Shown: positions 33,249 to 41,680 of the stretch, in pieces
Numbering within the stretch: the first letter of the stretch is position 1
Layout: each line of letters starts with the position of its first letter
NCBI GenBank assembly: GCA_045660825.1
Contig: JAZREN010000036.1
Span: 1 to 41,680 of the forward strand
Length of the DNA: 41,680 bases
DNA from: HGM04593 sp045660825
GTDB taxonomy: Bacteria; Bacteroidota; Bacteroidia; Bacteroidales; Bacteroidaceae
Reading direction: 5' to 3'
Made by a program: the position numbers and the translations under genes
Notes under the pieces: model-generated
What the model saw: only the letters and a program-made list of their open reading frames with translations
The model's database searches: none
What the model was told of the DNA's origin: nothing

Positions 33249-33673
33249 TGGCTACAATAAAAGAGATACAGGACGAGATTATACTCGAGTTCAACGATTT
33301 TGACGATTGGCTCGACCGCTATCAGCTACTCATAGACCTTGGTGGTGAGCAGGAGCCGCTACCAGCGGAGTACAAGACCGACAATAACCTTATCGAGGGT
33401 TGCCAGAGCCGCGTATGGCTTCAGGCCGACTATGTCGATGGTAAGGTGCTGTTCCGTGCCGAGAGCGATGCGCTTATTGTAAAGGGTATCGTGTCATTAC
33501 TCATCAAGGTCTATTCGGGACATACCCCCGATGAAATCCTCGACAATGAACCCTATTTCGTTGAGGCCATAGGCTTGAAGGAACATCTTTCTCCAACACG
33601 CAGCAACGGCCTGTTGGCAATGATAAAGCAGATGAGGCTCTACGCCCTGGCCTTCAAGGCAAAGAATCAGTAA
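33248..33673 (+). CDS. sufE: SufE-family cysteine desulfuration protein
   Basis: SufE accepts sulfur from the cysteine desulfurase SufS as a persulfide for Fe-S cluster assembly. The 141-residue protein matches the family: DWLDRYQLLIDLGGEQEPLP, then NLIEGCQSRVWL with the persulfide-carrying cysteine, and ALIVKGIVSLLIKVYSGHTPDEIL. Length is typical. It is the last gene of the cysS-M28-sufE group and overlaps the M28 stop (TAATG). The partner suf genes are not in this window. A symmetrical terminator begins one base after the stop. Confidence 0.94.
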   Translation: MATIKEIQDEIILEFNDFDDWLDRYQLLIDLGGEQEPLPAEYKTDNNLIEGCQSRVWLQADYVDGKVLFRAESDALIVKGIVSLLIKVYSGHTPDEILDNEPYFVEAIGLKEHLSPTRSNGLLAMIKQMRLYALAFKAKNQ

Positions 33674-33706
33674 CAAAAAAAGAGAATTGCCAATTCTCTT
33701 TTTTTG
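33674..33706. terminator. Bidirectional terminator between sufE and the TonB-domain gene
   Basis: AAAAAAAGAGAATTG and CAATTCTCTTTTTTT form a 15-base perfect inverted repeat around one central C. A- and T-runs on the two sides let it work in both directions, for sufE (plus) and the TonB-domain gene (minus). Confidence 0.92.
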
Positions 33707-33713
33707 TTGTTTG

Positions 33714-34289
33714 TCATCTTCCCGGGCGGAAGTTTACAAAAATGATATAGTCAATAGCCTGTGGATCTTCGCTTTCGGGTGCCGGCTGCCATTTAGGCAT
33801 CAACTCCGCTATGCGCAAAGCCTCGGCATCCATGTGTATGTTCCCGCTGCTTTTTGATATTGTCGCACTGTGCGGTGTGCCATCGGGCGCAATGGCTATC
33901 ATAACTTCAACCCTTCCTCTCAGACGTTCGCGCTTGCATTCCGGCGGGTATTGCTGGTTCTGTCTCACAAATTCCCTTATTGCAATGTTCCCTCCGGGGT
34001 AAAAGGGATAGCTTACAGCCGGTATCGCGTCCTTTTTTACGGCATTGGTATTCTCTTTTTTAGCCAAGCCCTTGTCTATTTTGGGGTTTTCTTTTTCTAT
34101 TGACTTGAATGCCGGCTTTTTGTCTGCACTTGTTGGGCTTGTGATGTCGCTGCTCTTGGGAACCTGCTTTATTTGCATCTGAGCGCGTGCGGAATCGGCC
34201 GGCATTGTAACTCCAATCCCGGCCATGATGTGTCCGCACCATAGCAGTGCACCTGCAAACAAGAGTAATCTTTTCATATAAGCGTCCAT
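33714..34289 (-). CDS. TonB C-terminal-domain protein (energy-transducer-like)
   Basis: The 191-residue product ends in a TonB_C domain: NQQYPPECKRERLRGRVEV, IAPDGTPHSATISKSSG, AEALRIAELMPKWQPA. Before it lies a Lys/Ser-rich linker (about residues 45-90), not the Pro-rich spacer of classical TonB. The N-terminal hydrophobic segment is short (LLLFAGALLWCGHIMAG), with almost no cytoplasmic tail, so it could be a cleaved signal peptide or a minimal anchor. The ATG overlaps the metY stop by one base; ATG 34277 (fifth codon, MKRLLLFAG) is an equally good start. It may or may not work with ExbB/ExbD. Confidence 0.85.
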   Translation of the reverse strand: MDAYMKRLLLFAGALLWCGHIMAGIGVTMPADSARAQMQIKQVPKSSDITSPTSADKKPAFKSIEKENPKIDKGLAKKENTNAVKKDAIPAVSYPFYPGGNIAIREFVRQNQQYPPECKRERLRGRVEVMIAIAPDGTPHSATISKSSGNIHMDAEALRIAELMPKWQPAPESEDPQAIDYIIFVNFRPGR

Positions 34290-35572
34290 TAGAATGCCTG
34301 CAACGCCTGCTCAATGTCGGCAATGATGTCCTCGGCATCCTCAATACCTACCGACAGGCGAATCAAGTCGGGGTCGATGCCTGCTTCAATGAGCTGCTCG
34401 TTACTCAACTGGCGGTGAGTGTGGCTCGCCGGGTTCAGCACGCATGAGCGAGCGTCGGCCACGTGTGTCACAATGGCAATGAATTTCAGGCTATCCATGA
34501 AACGTATTGCATCCTCCTTGTCGCCCTCAACGGCAAACGCCATCACACCGCAACCACCGTTTGGCAAGTACTTCTGTGCAAGCTCATAGTATTTGCTGCT
34601 TGGCAGGCCGCAGTAGTTCACCCATTTAACTTTAGGGTGCTTCTCAAGGTACTCGGCAACCTTCTGCGCATTCTCGCAGTGGCGTGGCATGCGCAGGTGC
34701 AGTGTCTCCAGTCCAAGGTTCAGCAAGAATGCATTCTCGGGAGCCATCATTGCACCCAGGTCGCGCATTACCTGTGAAATCATCTTTGTTATGTAGGCCG
34801 CCTTGCCAAAGTTCTTTGTGTATATGAGGCCGTGGTAACTGTCATCGGGCTCGGTGAGGCAGGTGAACTTGTCGTGCTGTGCCTCCCAGTCGAAATTACC
34901 GCTGTCAATCACGCAACCGCCAACAGCAACTGCATGACCGTCCATGTATTTTGTTGTAGAGTGTGTAACAATGTCTGCACCCCATTCGATAGGGCGGCAG
35001 TTCACCGGTGTCGCAAATGTGTTGTCAATGATAAGGGGCACACCGTTGCGGTGAGCAATGTCAGCAAACTTCTCAATATCAAGTACATTCACGCTCGGGT
35101 TCGAGATTGTCTCGCCGAACAATGCCTTTGTGTTCGGGCGGAACGCCTTCTCAATCTCCTCGGCAGGAGCATCAGCGTCAACGAATGTAACCTCAATACC
35201 CATTTTCTTCAATGTTACTGCAAACAGGTTGTATGTGCCACCGTAGATGGTAGTTGCCGATACAAAGTGGTCACCGGCTTGGCAGATGTTCAGTATTGCG
35301 TAGAAGTTCGCAGCCTGGCCCGATGATGTCATCACTGCGCCTACGCCACCTTCCAGGGCGTTGATTTTGGCACCCACCGCGTCAACTGTGGGGTTCTGCA
35401 GTCGGCTATAGAAATAACCGCTATCCTCAAGGTCGAACAGACGAGCCATCTGCTCGCTTGTGTCATATTTGAATGTAGTACTCTGAAAAATAGGCAACAC
35501 ACGCGCCTCACCCTTCTTTGGCTGCCAGCCACCCTGTACGCAAAGTGTGCCGGTGTTAAGTTTCTTTGTCAT
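34289..35572 (-). CDS. metY: O-acetylhomoserine sulfhydrylase / aminocarboxypropyltransferase
   Basis: MetY makes homocysteine from O-acetylhomoserine and sulfide, using PLP, in methionine synthesis. The 427-residue protein is of the Cys/Met-metabolism PLP family: YSRLQNPTVDAVGAKINALEGG, SSGQAANFYAI, TLGN-type region replaced by SNPSVNVLDIEKFA, and HSTTKYMDGHAVAVGG with the PLP-binding lysine. The C-terminus HVADARSCVLNPASHTHRQL and RLSVGIEDAEDIIAD is typical of the longer MetY class (about 430 residues), as opposed to MetB/MetC (about 380). A promoter-like box lies about 40 bases upstream. Confidence 0.94.
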   Translation of the reverse strand: MTKKLNTGTLCVQGGWQPKKGEARVLPIFQSTTFKYDTSEQMARLFDLEDSGYFYSRLQNPTVDAVGAKINALEGGVGAVMTSSGQAANFYAILNICQAGDHFVSATTIYGGTYNLFAVTLKKMGIEVTFVDADAPAEEIEKAFRPNTKALFGETISNPSVNVLDIEKFADIAHRNGVPLIIDNTFATPVNCRPIEWGADIVTHSTTKYMDGHAVAVGGCVIDSGNFDWEAQHDKFTCLTEPDDSYHGLIYTKNFGKAAYITKMISQVMRDLGAMMAPENAFLLNLGLETLHLRMPRHCENAQKVAEYLEKHPKVKWVNYCGLPSSKYYELAQKYLPNGGCGVMAFAVEGDKEDAIRFMDSLKFIAIVTHVADARSCVLNPASHTHRQLSNEQLIEAGIDPDLIRLSVGIEDAEDIIADIEQALQAF

Positions 35573-35609
35573 AATATTCTGTTTTGGATTTATCGTTTAA
35601 CATGTTTTG

Positions 35610-35638
35610 CGAAGATAGTAATAATCTCTGTAAACAAA
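35610..35638 (-). promoter_or_regulatory. Possible promoter for metY
   Basis: On the minus strand TATCTTCG (35617-35610) is one base off TAnnTTTG, and TTTG (35638-35635) lies 17 bases upstream as -33 element. The same TATCTTCG variant precedes ilvE. Confidence 0.45.
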
Positions 35639-35774
35639 TATATGTGATGCCGTTTTTCTTCTCCTCTGCTGTAGGACACCGGGTAACTATGCTATGCAGT
35701 CACCGGTGTTCGTTGTACAAAAAACGCCTTTTACATACAAAATCCTCGCGCGCGTAAAGATTTGCCGGTTTTTG

Positions 35775-35806
35775 ATTGTAAAAAAGCGTGAAAATTTGTA
35801 ACTTTG
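35775..35806 (+). promoter_or_regulatory. Predicted promoter for the M60 protease gene
   Basis: TAACTTTG (35799-35806) is an exact TAnnTTTG, with ATTG at 35775-35778 exactly 20 bases upstream as -33 element. A transcript from here would carry a leader of about 145 bases before the ATG. Confidence 0.6.
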
Positions 35807-35959
35807 TGCATTGTAGATAATTGTATAGTAATATTTTACGCATAAAAATACAGCATTTTGAAACAGCTTTTCCGGGTGCTTTTGAGAGCGGTGTAAATGA
35901 TTATTTAAAAAGCTCCGGTTTGCAATGTGTTGAGAATAAATGAAAAACAAAATATAAAA

Positions 35960-38900
35960 ATGAAAAGAATTTTTACACATCTTTTTGTTGCTGTGCTGCT
36001 GATGTTGAGTACAACATCGTGGGCGCAGTTTGAGAATGGTAAAGTCTACCGCATTGTATGCAGTGGAACCACTTCTGTTTCGTTGGGTGCAAGCGCGCTT
36101 ACCGATGTTGCTGCGGTTTCTACAAGTGAGACCGACAAGTCTCAACAGTGGTATGTGACTACAGACGGCAGTAACTACACTTTCCGCAACCTTGCCAATG
36201 GCCGTTACCTTTTGGGTAACAACGGTACGTCAGGGGAGTGGGGCTTGACCGAGAGTAGTAACAACTTTACTGTGACTGCAGTAAATGGCAACTATGCTAT
36301 TCGTGGTGCTTCTGATTCCAATGGATATGCGTATATGCACAAGGATGCAGGCAACAACATCGTCAGTTGGGAAAATAGTGCTGGAAATTCTCAGTGGACA
36401 CCGATGATGGTGGAGTATAGTGACGAACAATTGGCAGCAGTCTGGGCTGAGGTTGAATCTCTTGTCGTTCCATCGGCTACGGTGGATGCATATGAGGGAT
36501 ACCTTGATGTTCTCTTTAGCGATAAGTCTTGTGTTACTCCCAAACTTGCAACGCTTGATGCTGCCAAAGCAACCGATGCATATAAGAATCTGCCGGCTGC
36601 TTTGCAGAAAATGGTAGATAAGGTGTATGGTGGCGATTGGACTGAATCTACAGTTGCCCCTGCCGACCGCCCTAACGGCAACAATAATACAAACCACAGT
36701 TTGTGGACAGTTTCAGACACTTGGAATAATGATTATGCCAAGCGTTTCCGTGTGCAGATGTACGAACCTTACAGTATCGAGGGCGAGATTACAAGTTATC
36801 TGCGTTTCAATGCACACTGTAATATGGATAACCCCACCGGTATCTACGCCGATGGCGGTGAACCCATCTATATTATGGTCGAGGGTACTATAGAGGAAGG
36901 TGCAGAGCTTTGGATTGCTCATCAGACCGGTCACGGAGCAACAGGTTATTATAGCAATGCAACCTATACCCGTTTGTACGAGGGTTTGAATGTTGTTCCT
37001 TATTTCAATGACGGCAGCCAGTTGTGGATTAACTATCTTGTTCACACATACAATGGGAGTGGTGCGACAATCGAAGAGAAATTCCTACATAAACTGTCCG
37101 ATTATAAACCTTTGAAAATCCACATAGAGGGTGGACATATCAATGGTTACTACAATGCAATCGGTGACTTCCGCGCAACAGATTCGGGCACAGAAAATCT
37201 TTGGGGCGAGGTGGATAACGACGAGGATTGGAACTATTACAAGGCGCGTGTTGCCCTCTCTACAGATTTCGCGTTGCTTGGTCACCGCCAGACTCCATTG
37301 TTCCCATTCGGAACATACGAGAGTGGTAAAGGTGCGTTCTGTACCTATAACGATGGCGGTGGCTTGGAATATGCTCTTGCCTACCATCTTGACAATATAA
37401 CTGTCCCCTCAACTCCCAACTGCTATGGCGGCAGTGGCAATACATTCGGTTCTTTTGACGGTAGCTATTCCGGTATGAACCTCGATGCCTCAAACGGTAA
37501 AATCAACATTATGCTCGAGGCCTGGGACCGCATTATGTACAGCGAACTTGCAACAATGGGTCTTGTGAGTACATCTGCAATGGATAAGATGAACTCACTC
37601 TATCCACGCTGGACAAGCGAGGGAACTGCTGCCGAAATCTATAACTATGGCGAGGCTACAGTTAACGGAGAAACAAAAACTTACAAGGATTTCTGTCAGG
37701 GTCTTGATTACAGCGAATATTTCAACCATCATGGCGCAGCCGTCGGTGCACCTAGCGGTTATATGAGCGGTGGTTGGCGAGTATGTAACTACCACTACAA
37801 TACAATGGGTAGTGTTATTGGTAAAATTGCTGCCGAAGCCGGCCCCACTTGGGGACCTGCGCACGAGATTGGTCACCAGCACCAGGGTGTCTTCAACCTC
37901 AACGGACAAACCGAGGTTACCAACAACTTCTTCTCAAACGTAGCCGTTTGGTATATGGGTATGGGAACATCGCGTGTCAATGGTAGCGAGGGTTCTTTGG
38001 AGAGTGTGCTCGGTGCGTTCAATACCGATGGCAACGACCTTTATACAAACAACATTTGGGCTATCACCCATTTGTACTACCGCCTGTGGCTCTACTACCA
38101 CCTTGCCGGTAATAACACACAGTTCTGGCCCCGTCTGTTCGAACTTTGTCGTCAGGTGCCATTGGTGAACGGTGGACAGATAAGCGGTGAGACCTCGTTG
38201 CTCCGTTTCTATCAGCACGCTTGCGATGCTGCCGGTGAGGACTTGACCGAGTTCTTCCGTGCTCACGGTTATTTTGAAATTATGGACAACCGTTTTGTAG
38301 GTGACTACAGCAATGCAACATACAATATAACCCAGGAACAGATTGATGCTGCAATAAAGAGTGTTAAGGATAAGGATTATCCTGTGAACTATGCCGCTCT
38401 TCTCATCAACGATGCCACAAGCGAGACAACCGTAAAGCACGACGGTGCAACAAAACGCTCTCTTTGGGATGGCAGCGCGACAGCCGATCTTGGTTCGGTT
38501 AACGACTTTATCGATGGTGAGATTGAAACGCTAACCAATTATACCGCTACCGTTTCGGCCGATGGAACAGTTACAATGAGTGGCGGCGAGGGTGGTATCG
38601 GTTTCCTTGTGCTCAACGAGGACGGCGAGCTTGTTTCGTTCAGTAACAAGACTGAATTTGCGCTCAATGACGAGGCTGCCTACTTGCTTGCAACCGGCAA
38701 GGCTACAATTGTGGCTGTCGATACAGATAGCGAAACATCCGAGGCCGAGGTTGACCTCTCTGCCATTCAGCGCGAGATGTTGGATGCTCTTATCAAAAAG
38801 GTAGATACTATGCCAATCGATGATGGCACATACACTCATATCGGATTCTATACAGAGGCTTGTGCAACCGAGTTGTTGGCTGCTGTCGAGTCTGCAAAGA

Positions 38901-41680
38901 CGGTGCTTGCAAGCGGTACAGGCTTCGCTGCAGCATACGAACTGCTCTATACCGAGAAAGAGAAATTCGTAAATTCTCCGAATCTCTCTTATGTGCCGTT
39001 CGACCCATCGCTGACATACATTATCACAAACTATGCCTATAAGGACAAGACAATGTATTTGAGTTCCGGTGTGCGTTCAAATACGGGTGTAGACAAAACA
39101 CTCGACACCTCAAAATGGCAGTTCAAGACAACCGGAACCGATGGCGTTTATAATTTGTATAATGTTTCGGGCAATTATCTTGCTGCGGCATCAAAGAGTA
39201 CTCTTGTCTCTTCTGTTTCGGACCAGGCAAGCGCTGCAGCATACTCTTTGATTCAGGATTCCCCTGTAGGTACTTGGGCAATTTCAGTATCGCCTGCGGC
39301 TGAGTTTGCCACCCTGCACGACAACTCATATGGTAATGTTGTGGGTTGGGAGGCCGGTGCAAGCGCATCAAAGTGGTATCTCACCGCTGTTGAGGGTAGT
39401 ACAAACAGCCAGGCGACACAGGCCAGTGATGAACTGCAGGCACTTATTGCAAAGACCGAGACACTTATGAATGAGGTGGCAACGGTCTCTTTGAAAGGTA
39501 AAGTGCAGTTGCAGGCCGATAATGCGAATTCAGCTTTCTTTATAACTTCAAATGCGACCGAGGCTGGGCACGAACCGAAGTATCTGCTCGACAACAATGT
39601 CACAACATTCTTCCACACAGTCTGGACCGGTACATCGCCGGGTGCCGACCACTACCTGCAGATAGATCTGGGCGAGGAGTTACCCATTGACCAGTTTGTC
39701 CTCAAATACACAAACTTGCCTTCATCATCTTGGAATGTCGATGCTGCAAACACTATAAAAGTGCAGGGTGCAAACATCCTTGATGAGTTCACGGATATTA
39801 CTACATTGACTGATTTGCCAACAGCAAAGGAGGGTACATATACATCGGCGACATTGGGAGCAAAGGGTACCAATTACCGCTATATCCGCTTGACGGTTAC
39901 AAATGCTACAGGTGGCAAGTTCGATAATCACTACTACTTTGGTATGTCGGAATTCTCGCTCGAGAGATTGAATTCATATTCTAAAGTGAACGATGCATAT
40001 AAAGATGTCGTGAATCAGAGTACTGTCGCAACTGTTGCCGACAAACTTGTTGATGCAAGAACCGCTATTACAAACGGTAGTGGCATTGCTGAAGCAAAAG
40101 AAGCTCTGCAGGCTGCATACGATGCTCTTGTTGAAGAATATAATGGTGTTACCGATGCCAAGAAAACAGAGCTGCAGGAGCTGATTGATGCTACAAATGA
40201 ACTTATCGCTCAGGTTGGCGAGGCTACCGTGATAGCCGGTGCCAATGTCGATTTGCTTGGCAAACTCTATGCCGAAAATCCTTATACCGCAGGTGGAACC
40301 TCTCACAGCGACTACTCTTCGGCAGAGAACGGTTATAACTTGCTCGATGGCAATGTGAATACACATTTCCACTCAGATTATAACACTTCTACAATGGTTT
40401 CACCACCATACTTGCGTGTTGATTTGGGAAAAGGAAACTCTGCCCGCAAGGTGAACTTTAATTATACCACGCGAAATCAAACGGGTTGTGCGCCTAAAAT
40501 AATCAATGTCTATGGCGGTGTTGCCGAGACCGAGAATGACACACCTTTGTACGACGCGACTCCAATTGCGACATTTACATCTTCTGATGCCACAAATCCG
40601 TTGCCTACAGGTACATCTGCAAAGTGGACCTCTGCAGATATAGCATCGACAAAGGATTACCGTTTCTTCAAATTTGAGGTGGCTGAATCACAGGGTAGCA
40701 ATGGTGGTGGTTATTACTTTGCAATCTCTGAATTCGGTTTTAATATAGTCGGTGAGTATTCTGTAACCATCAATCCCGAGTATCAGGGACTTGTTTCGGA
40801 GGATTTGCTTATAGAGACTCGTCAAGAGGTTGACGCCGCTGTAACAATGAAGAACATTGCAACGTCAGAGGATTTGTTGCAGGTGCAGATAGATAAGCTA
40901 CAGGCTGCAAAGGCTGCACTTGAGGAGGCAATGAGTTCGACATCAGCTCTTAAGGCGCAACTCAATGAACTTCTATATCAGGCACAGACATTGTATGTAA
41001 AAATTGCCAATGAAAATGACGGAGTCATTGACGATTATTACAAATCGGCTATTGGTCAGGAAGATTTTGGGACATTGATAAATGAAATAAGCGAGGCCGG
41101 TCCTCTTGTGCAGGAAAATGCAAATCCTACAGCAGCTGATTTGCAGACTGCAATAAGCGAGCTTGGAGCAATTTGCGAGAAGATTAACGGAATCATTGCT
41201 GCTGACTTTGCTCAGGACTCAAGAACTGCCATTGAAGAACTTGTTGCCAAAATGGAAACTTTGTTTGGCGAGGTTGCCGACAAAACAACTGCAAAAACGG
41301 CCATTGCATTGCAGACAACCGATGACGAGAGTGATTTCTATATATGGTCTAACGCGACAGCTTGGGACTGCGACGGCATTGGAGCTTTGATTGACAAGAA
41401 CGATGACGGAACGGCAAAAACCGGAACATTCTTCGGAACAACTTGGGATGGCGGTGCTGTAAACAGTTATGACCACTATATTGCAGTTGACCTGGGTGTG
41501 GATGTTGCAATCAGTGAACTCTCTATCGATTATACAACCCGAAACAGTACCCATGCAAACCAGCGTCCTACTTCAATAAAGGTTCTTGGCAGTAACGACA
41601 AGGAAGGCGAGTATGCTGAAATTACAACCCTAAGCGAGGGTATGCCTGTCGGTCAAAACCAAAAGTGGGAGATGTCATCT
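35960..41680 (+). CDS. Giant secreted M60-family metalloprotease with lectin-like and F5/8 type C domains (3' end outside window)
   Basis: The frame is open for 1907 codons to the window edge. Order: signal peptide (1-22, predicted cut SWA|QFE); lectin-like domain (about 24-150); M60 catalytic region (about 245-770) with zinc motif HEIGH at 635-639 and Glu652 in QTEVTNNFFS; Ala/Asp-rich stretch; second lectin-like domain (about 1014-1145); first F5/8 type C domain (about 1178-1337); helical spacer; second F5/8 domain (about 1424-1595); helical spacer; third F5/8 domain (from about 1781, cut). M60 proteases cleave O-glycosylated mucin-type proteins, and discoidin and lectin modules bind glycans, so a host-mucin or glycoprotein role is likely. 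The C-terminal export or anchoring signal is not visible. Confidence 0.9.
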   Translation, partial: MKRIFTHLFVAVLLMLSTTSWAQFENGKVYRIVCSGTTSVSLGASALTDVAAVSTSETDKSQQWYVTTDGSNYTFRNLANGRYLLGNNGTSGEWGLTESSNNFTVTAVNGNYAIRGASDSNGYAYMHKDAGNNIVSWENSAGNSQWTPMMVEYSDEQLAAVWAEVESLVVPSATVDAYEGYLDVLFSDKSCVTPKLATLDAAKATDAYKNLPAALQKMVDKVYGGDWTESTVAPADRPNGNNNTNHSLWTVSDTWNNDYAKRFRVQMYEPYSIEGEITSYLRFNAHCNMDNPTGIYADGGEPIYIMVEGTIEEGAELWIAHQTGHGATGYYSNATYTRLYEGLNVVPYFNDGSQLWINYLVHTYNGSGATIEEKFLHKLSDYKPLKIHIEGGHINGYYNAIGDFRATDSGTENLWGEVDNDEDWNYYKARVALSTDFALLGHRQTPLFPFGTYESGKGAFCTYNDGGGLEYALAYHLDNITVPSTPNCYGGSGNTFGSFDGSYSGMNLDASNGKINIMLEAWDRIMYSELATMGLVSTSAMDKMNSLYPRWTSEGTAAEIYNYGEATVNGETKTYKDFCQGLDYSEYFNHHGAAVGAPSGYMSGGWRVCNYHYNTMGSVIGKIAAEAGPTWGPAHEIGHQHQGVFNLNGQTEVTNNFFSNVAVWYMGMGTSRVNGSEGSLESVLGAFNTDGNDLYTNNIWAITHLYYRLWLYYHLAGNNTQFWPRLFELCRQVPLVNGGQISGETSLLRFYQHACDAAGEDLTEFFRAHGYFEIMDNRFVGDYSNATYNITQEQIDAAIKSVKDKDYPVNYAALLINDATSETTVKHDGATKRSLWDGSATADLGSVNDFIDGEIETLTNYTATVSADGTVTMSGGEGGIGFLVLNEDGELVSFSNKTEFALNDEAAYLLATGKATIVAVDTDSETSEAEVDLSAIQREMLDALIKKVDTMPIDDGTYTHIGFYTEACATELLAAVESAKTVLASGTGFAAAYELLYTEKEKFVNSPNLSYVPFDPSLTYIITNYAYKDKTMYLSSGVRSNTGVDKTLDTSKWQFKTTGTDGVYNLYNVSGNYLAAASKSTLVSSVSDQASAAAYSLIQDSPVGTWAISVSPAAEFATLHDNSYGNVVGWEAGASASKWYLTAVEGSTNSQATQASDELQALIAKTETLMNEVATVSLKGKVQLQADNANSAFFITSNATEAGHEPKYLLDNNVTTFFHTVWTGTSPGADHYLQIDLGEELPIDQFVLKYTNLPSSSWNVDAANTIKVQGANILDEFTDITTLTDLPTAKEGTYTSATLGAKGTNYRYIRLTVTNATGGKFDNHYYFGMSEFSLERLNSYSKVNDAYKDVVNQSTVATVADKLVDARTAITNGSGIAEAKEALQAAYDALVEEYNGVTDAKKTELQELIDATNELIAQVGEATVIAGANVDLLGKLYAENPYTAGGTSHSDYSSAENGYNLLDGNVNTHFHSDYNTSTMVSPPYLRVDLGKGNSARKVNFNYTTRNQTGCAPKIINVYGGVAETENDTPLYDATPIATFTSSDATNPLPTGTSAKWTSADIASTKDYRFFKFEVAESQGSNGGGYYFAISEFGFNIVGEYSVTINPEYQGLVSEDLLIETRQEVDAAVTMKNIATSEDLLQVQIDKLQAAKAALEEAMSSTSALKAQLNELLYQAQTLYVKIANENDGVIDDYYKSAIGQEDFGTLINEISEAGPLVQENANPTAADLQTAISELGAICEKINGIIAADFAQDSRTAIEELVAKMETLFGEVADKTTAKTAIALQTTDDESDFYIWSNATAWDCDGIGALIDKNDDGTAKTGTFFGTTWDGGAVNSYDHYIAVDLGVDVAISELSIDYTTRNSTHANQRPTSIKVLGSNDKEGEYAEITTLSEGMPVGQNQKWEMSS

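Larger units (their letters stand above)
35573..35959. other. Divergent intergenic region between metY and the M60 protease gene
   Basis: These 387 bases hold no convincing gene. From left to right I see the metY promoter candidate, an imperfect hairpin (ACACCGG at 35676 and CCGGTGT at 35703), a CGCGCGCG tract near 35747, the M60 promoter candidate and an AT-rich leader of about 150 bases. No known riboswitch was recognised. Confidence 0.6.

Noticed and set aside
35676..35709. Hairpin as a terminator upstream of the M60 gene
   Set aside because: The stem has a bulge and no T-run follows on either strand; no transcript is known to end there.

Overview
The window reads as the chromosome of a gut-type member of the Bacteroidales (Bacteroides/Prevotella-like; genus not resolvable by eye). 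The reasons are the sodium-pumping Nqr operon, promoter-like boxes of the Bacteroidetes form TAnnTTTG, A-rich leaders in place of strong Shine-Dalgarno sites, Bacteroidetes-style MetY, GH3, DsbD and ExbB proteins, and a secreted M60-family protease of the type known from mucus-associated commensals. I see no insertion sequence, phage gene, CRISPR array or rRNA operon. Most of the window is dense housekeeping sequence with short gaps.

Layout. 1-2650: end of the nqr operon (nqrC tail, nqrD, nqrE, nqrF) and its terminator. 2700-6480: a visibly AT-richer block with a small lipoprotein, a two-helix membrane protein, a Na+/Ca2+-exchanger-type antiporter and a Na+/phosphate cotransporter with a PhoU-like tail. 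6490-9757 (minus): mnmA, xseA, xseB, pgeF as one tight operon. 9888-14567 (plus): MATE transporter, cytidylate-kinase-like protein and phosphoesterase; then ilvE, trmB and a Dabb protein. A structured repeat (14564-14790) leads into mrp. 15936-19049 (minus): lpxK, purine nucleoside phosphorylase, thiL and an Imm17-like two-helix protein, apparently one operon. 19315-21973 (plus): tRNA-Ser(GGA) followed without a visible terminator by an ExbB/ExbD-type proton-channel operon. 22099-23397 (minus): thyA-folA. 23744-33673 (plus): RsmF-like methyltransferase, DsbD, GH3-family protein, Ig-like lipoprotein, cysS, a glutaminyl-cyclase-like lipoprotein and sufE. 33714-35572 (minus): metY and a TonB-C-domain protein. 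35960 to the right edge: a giant secreted M60 metalloprotease, cut off by the window after 1907 codons.

How it fits together. Nqr extrudes Na+, and the two neighbouring transporters belong to families that use the Na+ gradient. ExbB/ExbD and the TonB-domain protein relate to energised outer-membrane transport. DsbD carries reducing power to the periplasm. The glutaminyl-cyclase-like lipoprotein fits the three predicted signal-peptidase-I substrates here (ExbB, DsbD, M60), each of which has Gln directly after the predicted cleavage site.

I did not find a clear new defence or mobile system. The points most worth a second look are the M60 protein with duplicated lectin-like domains around its catalytic core, the Gln-at-+1 pattern with the cyclase, the mosaic repeat before mrp, the Imm17-like protein without a toxin, the GH3/Ig-lipoprotein pair, and the tRNA-exbB arrangement.
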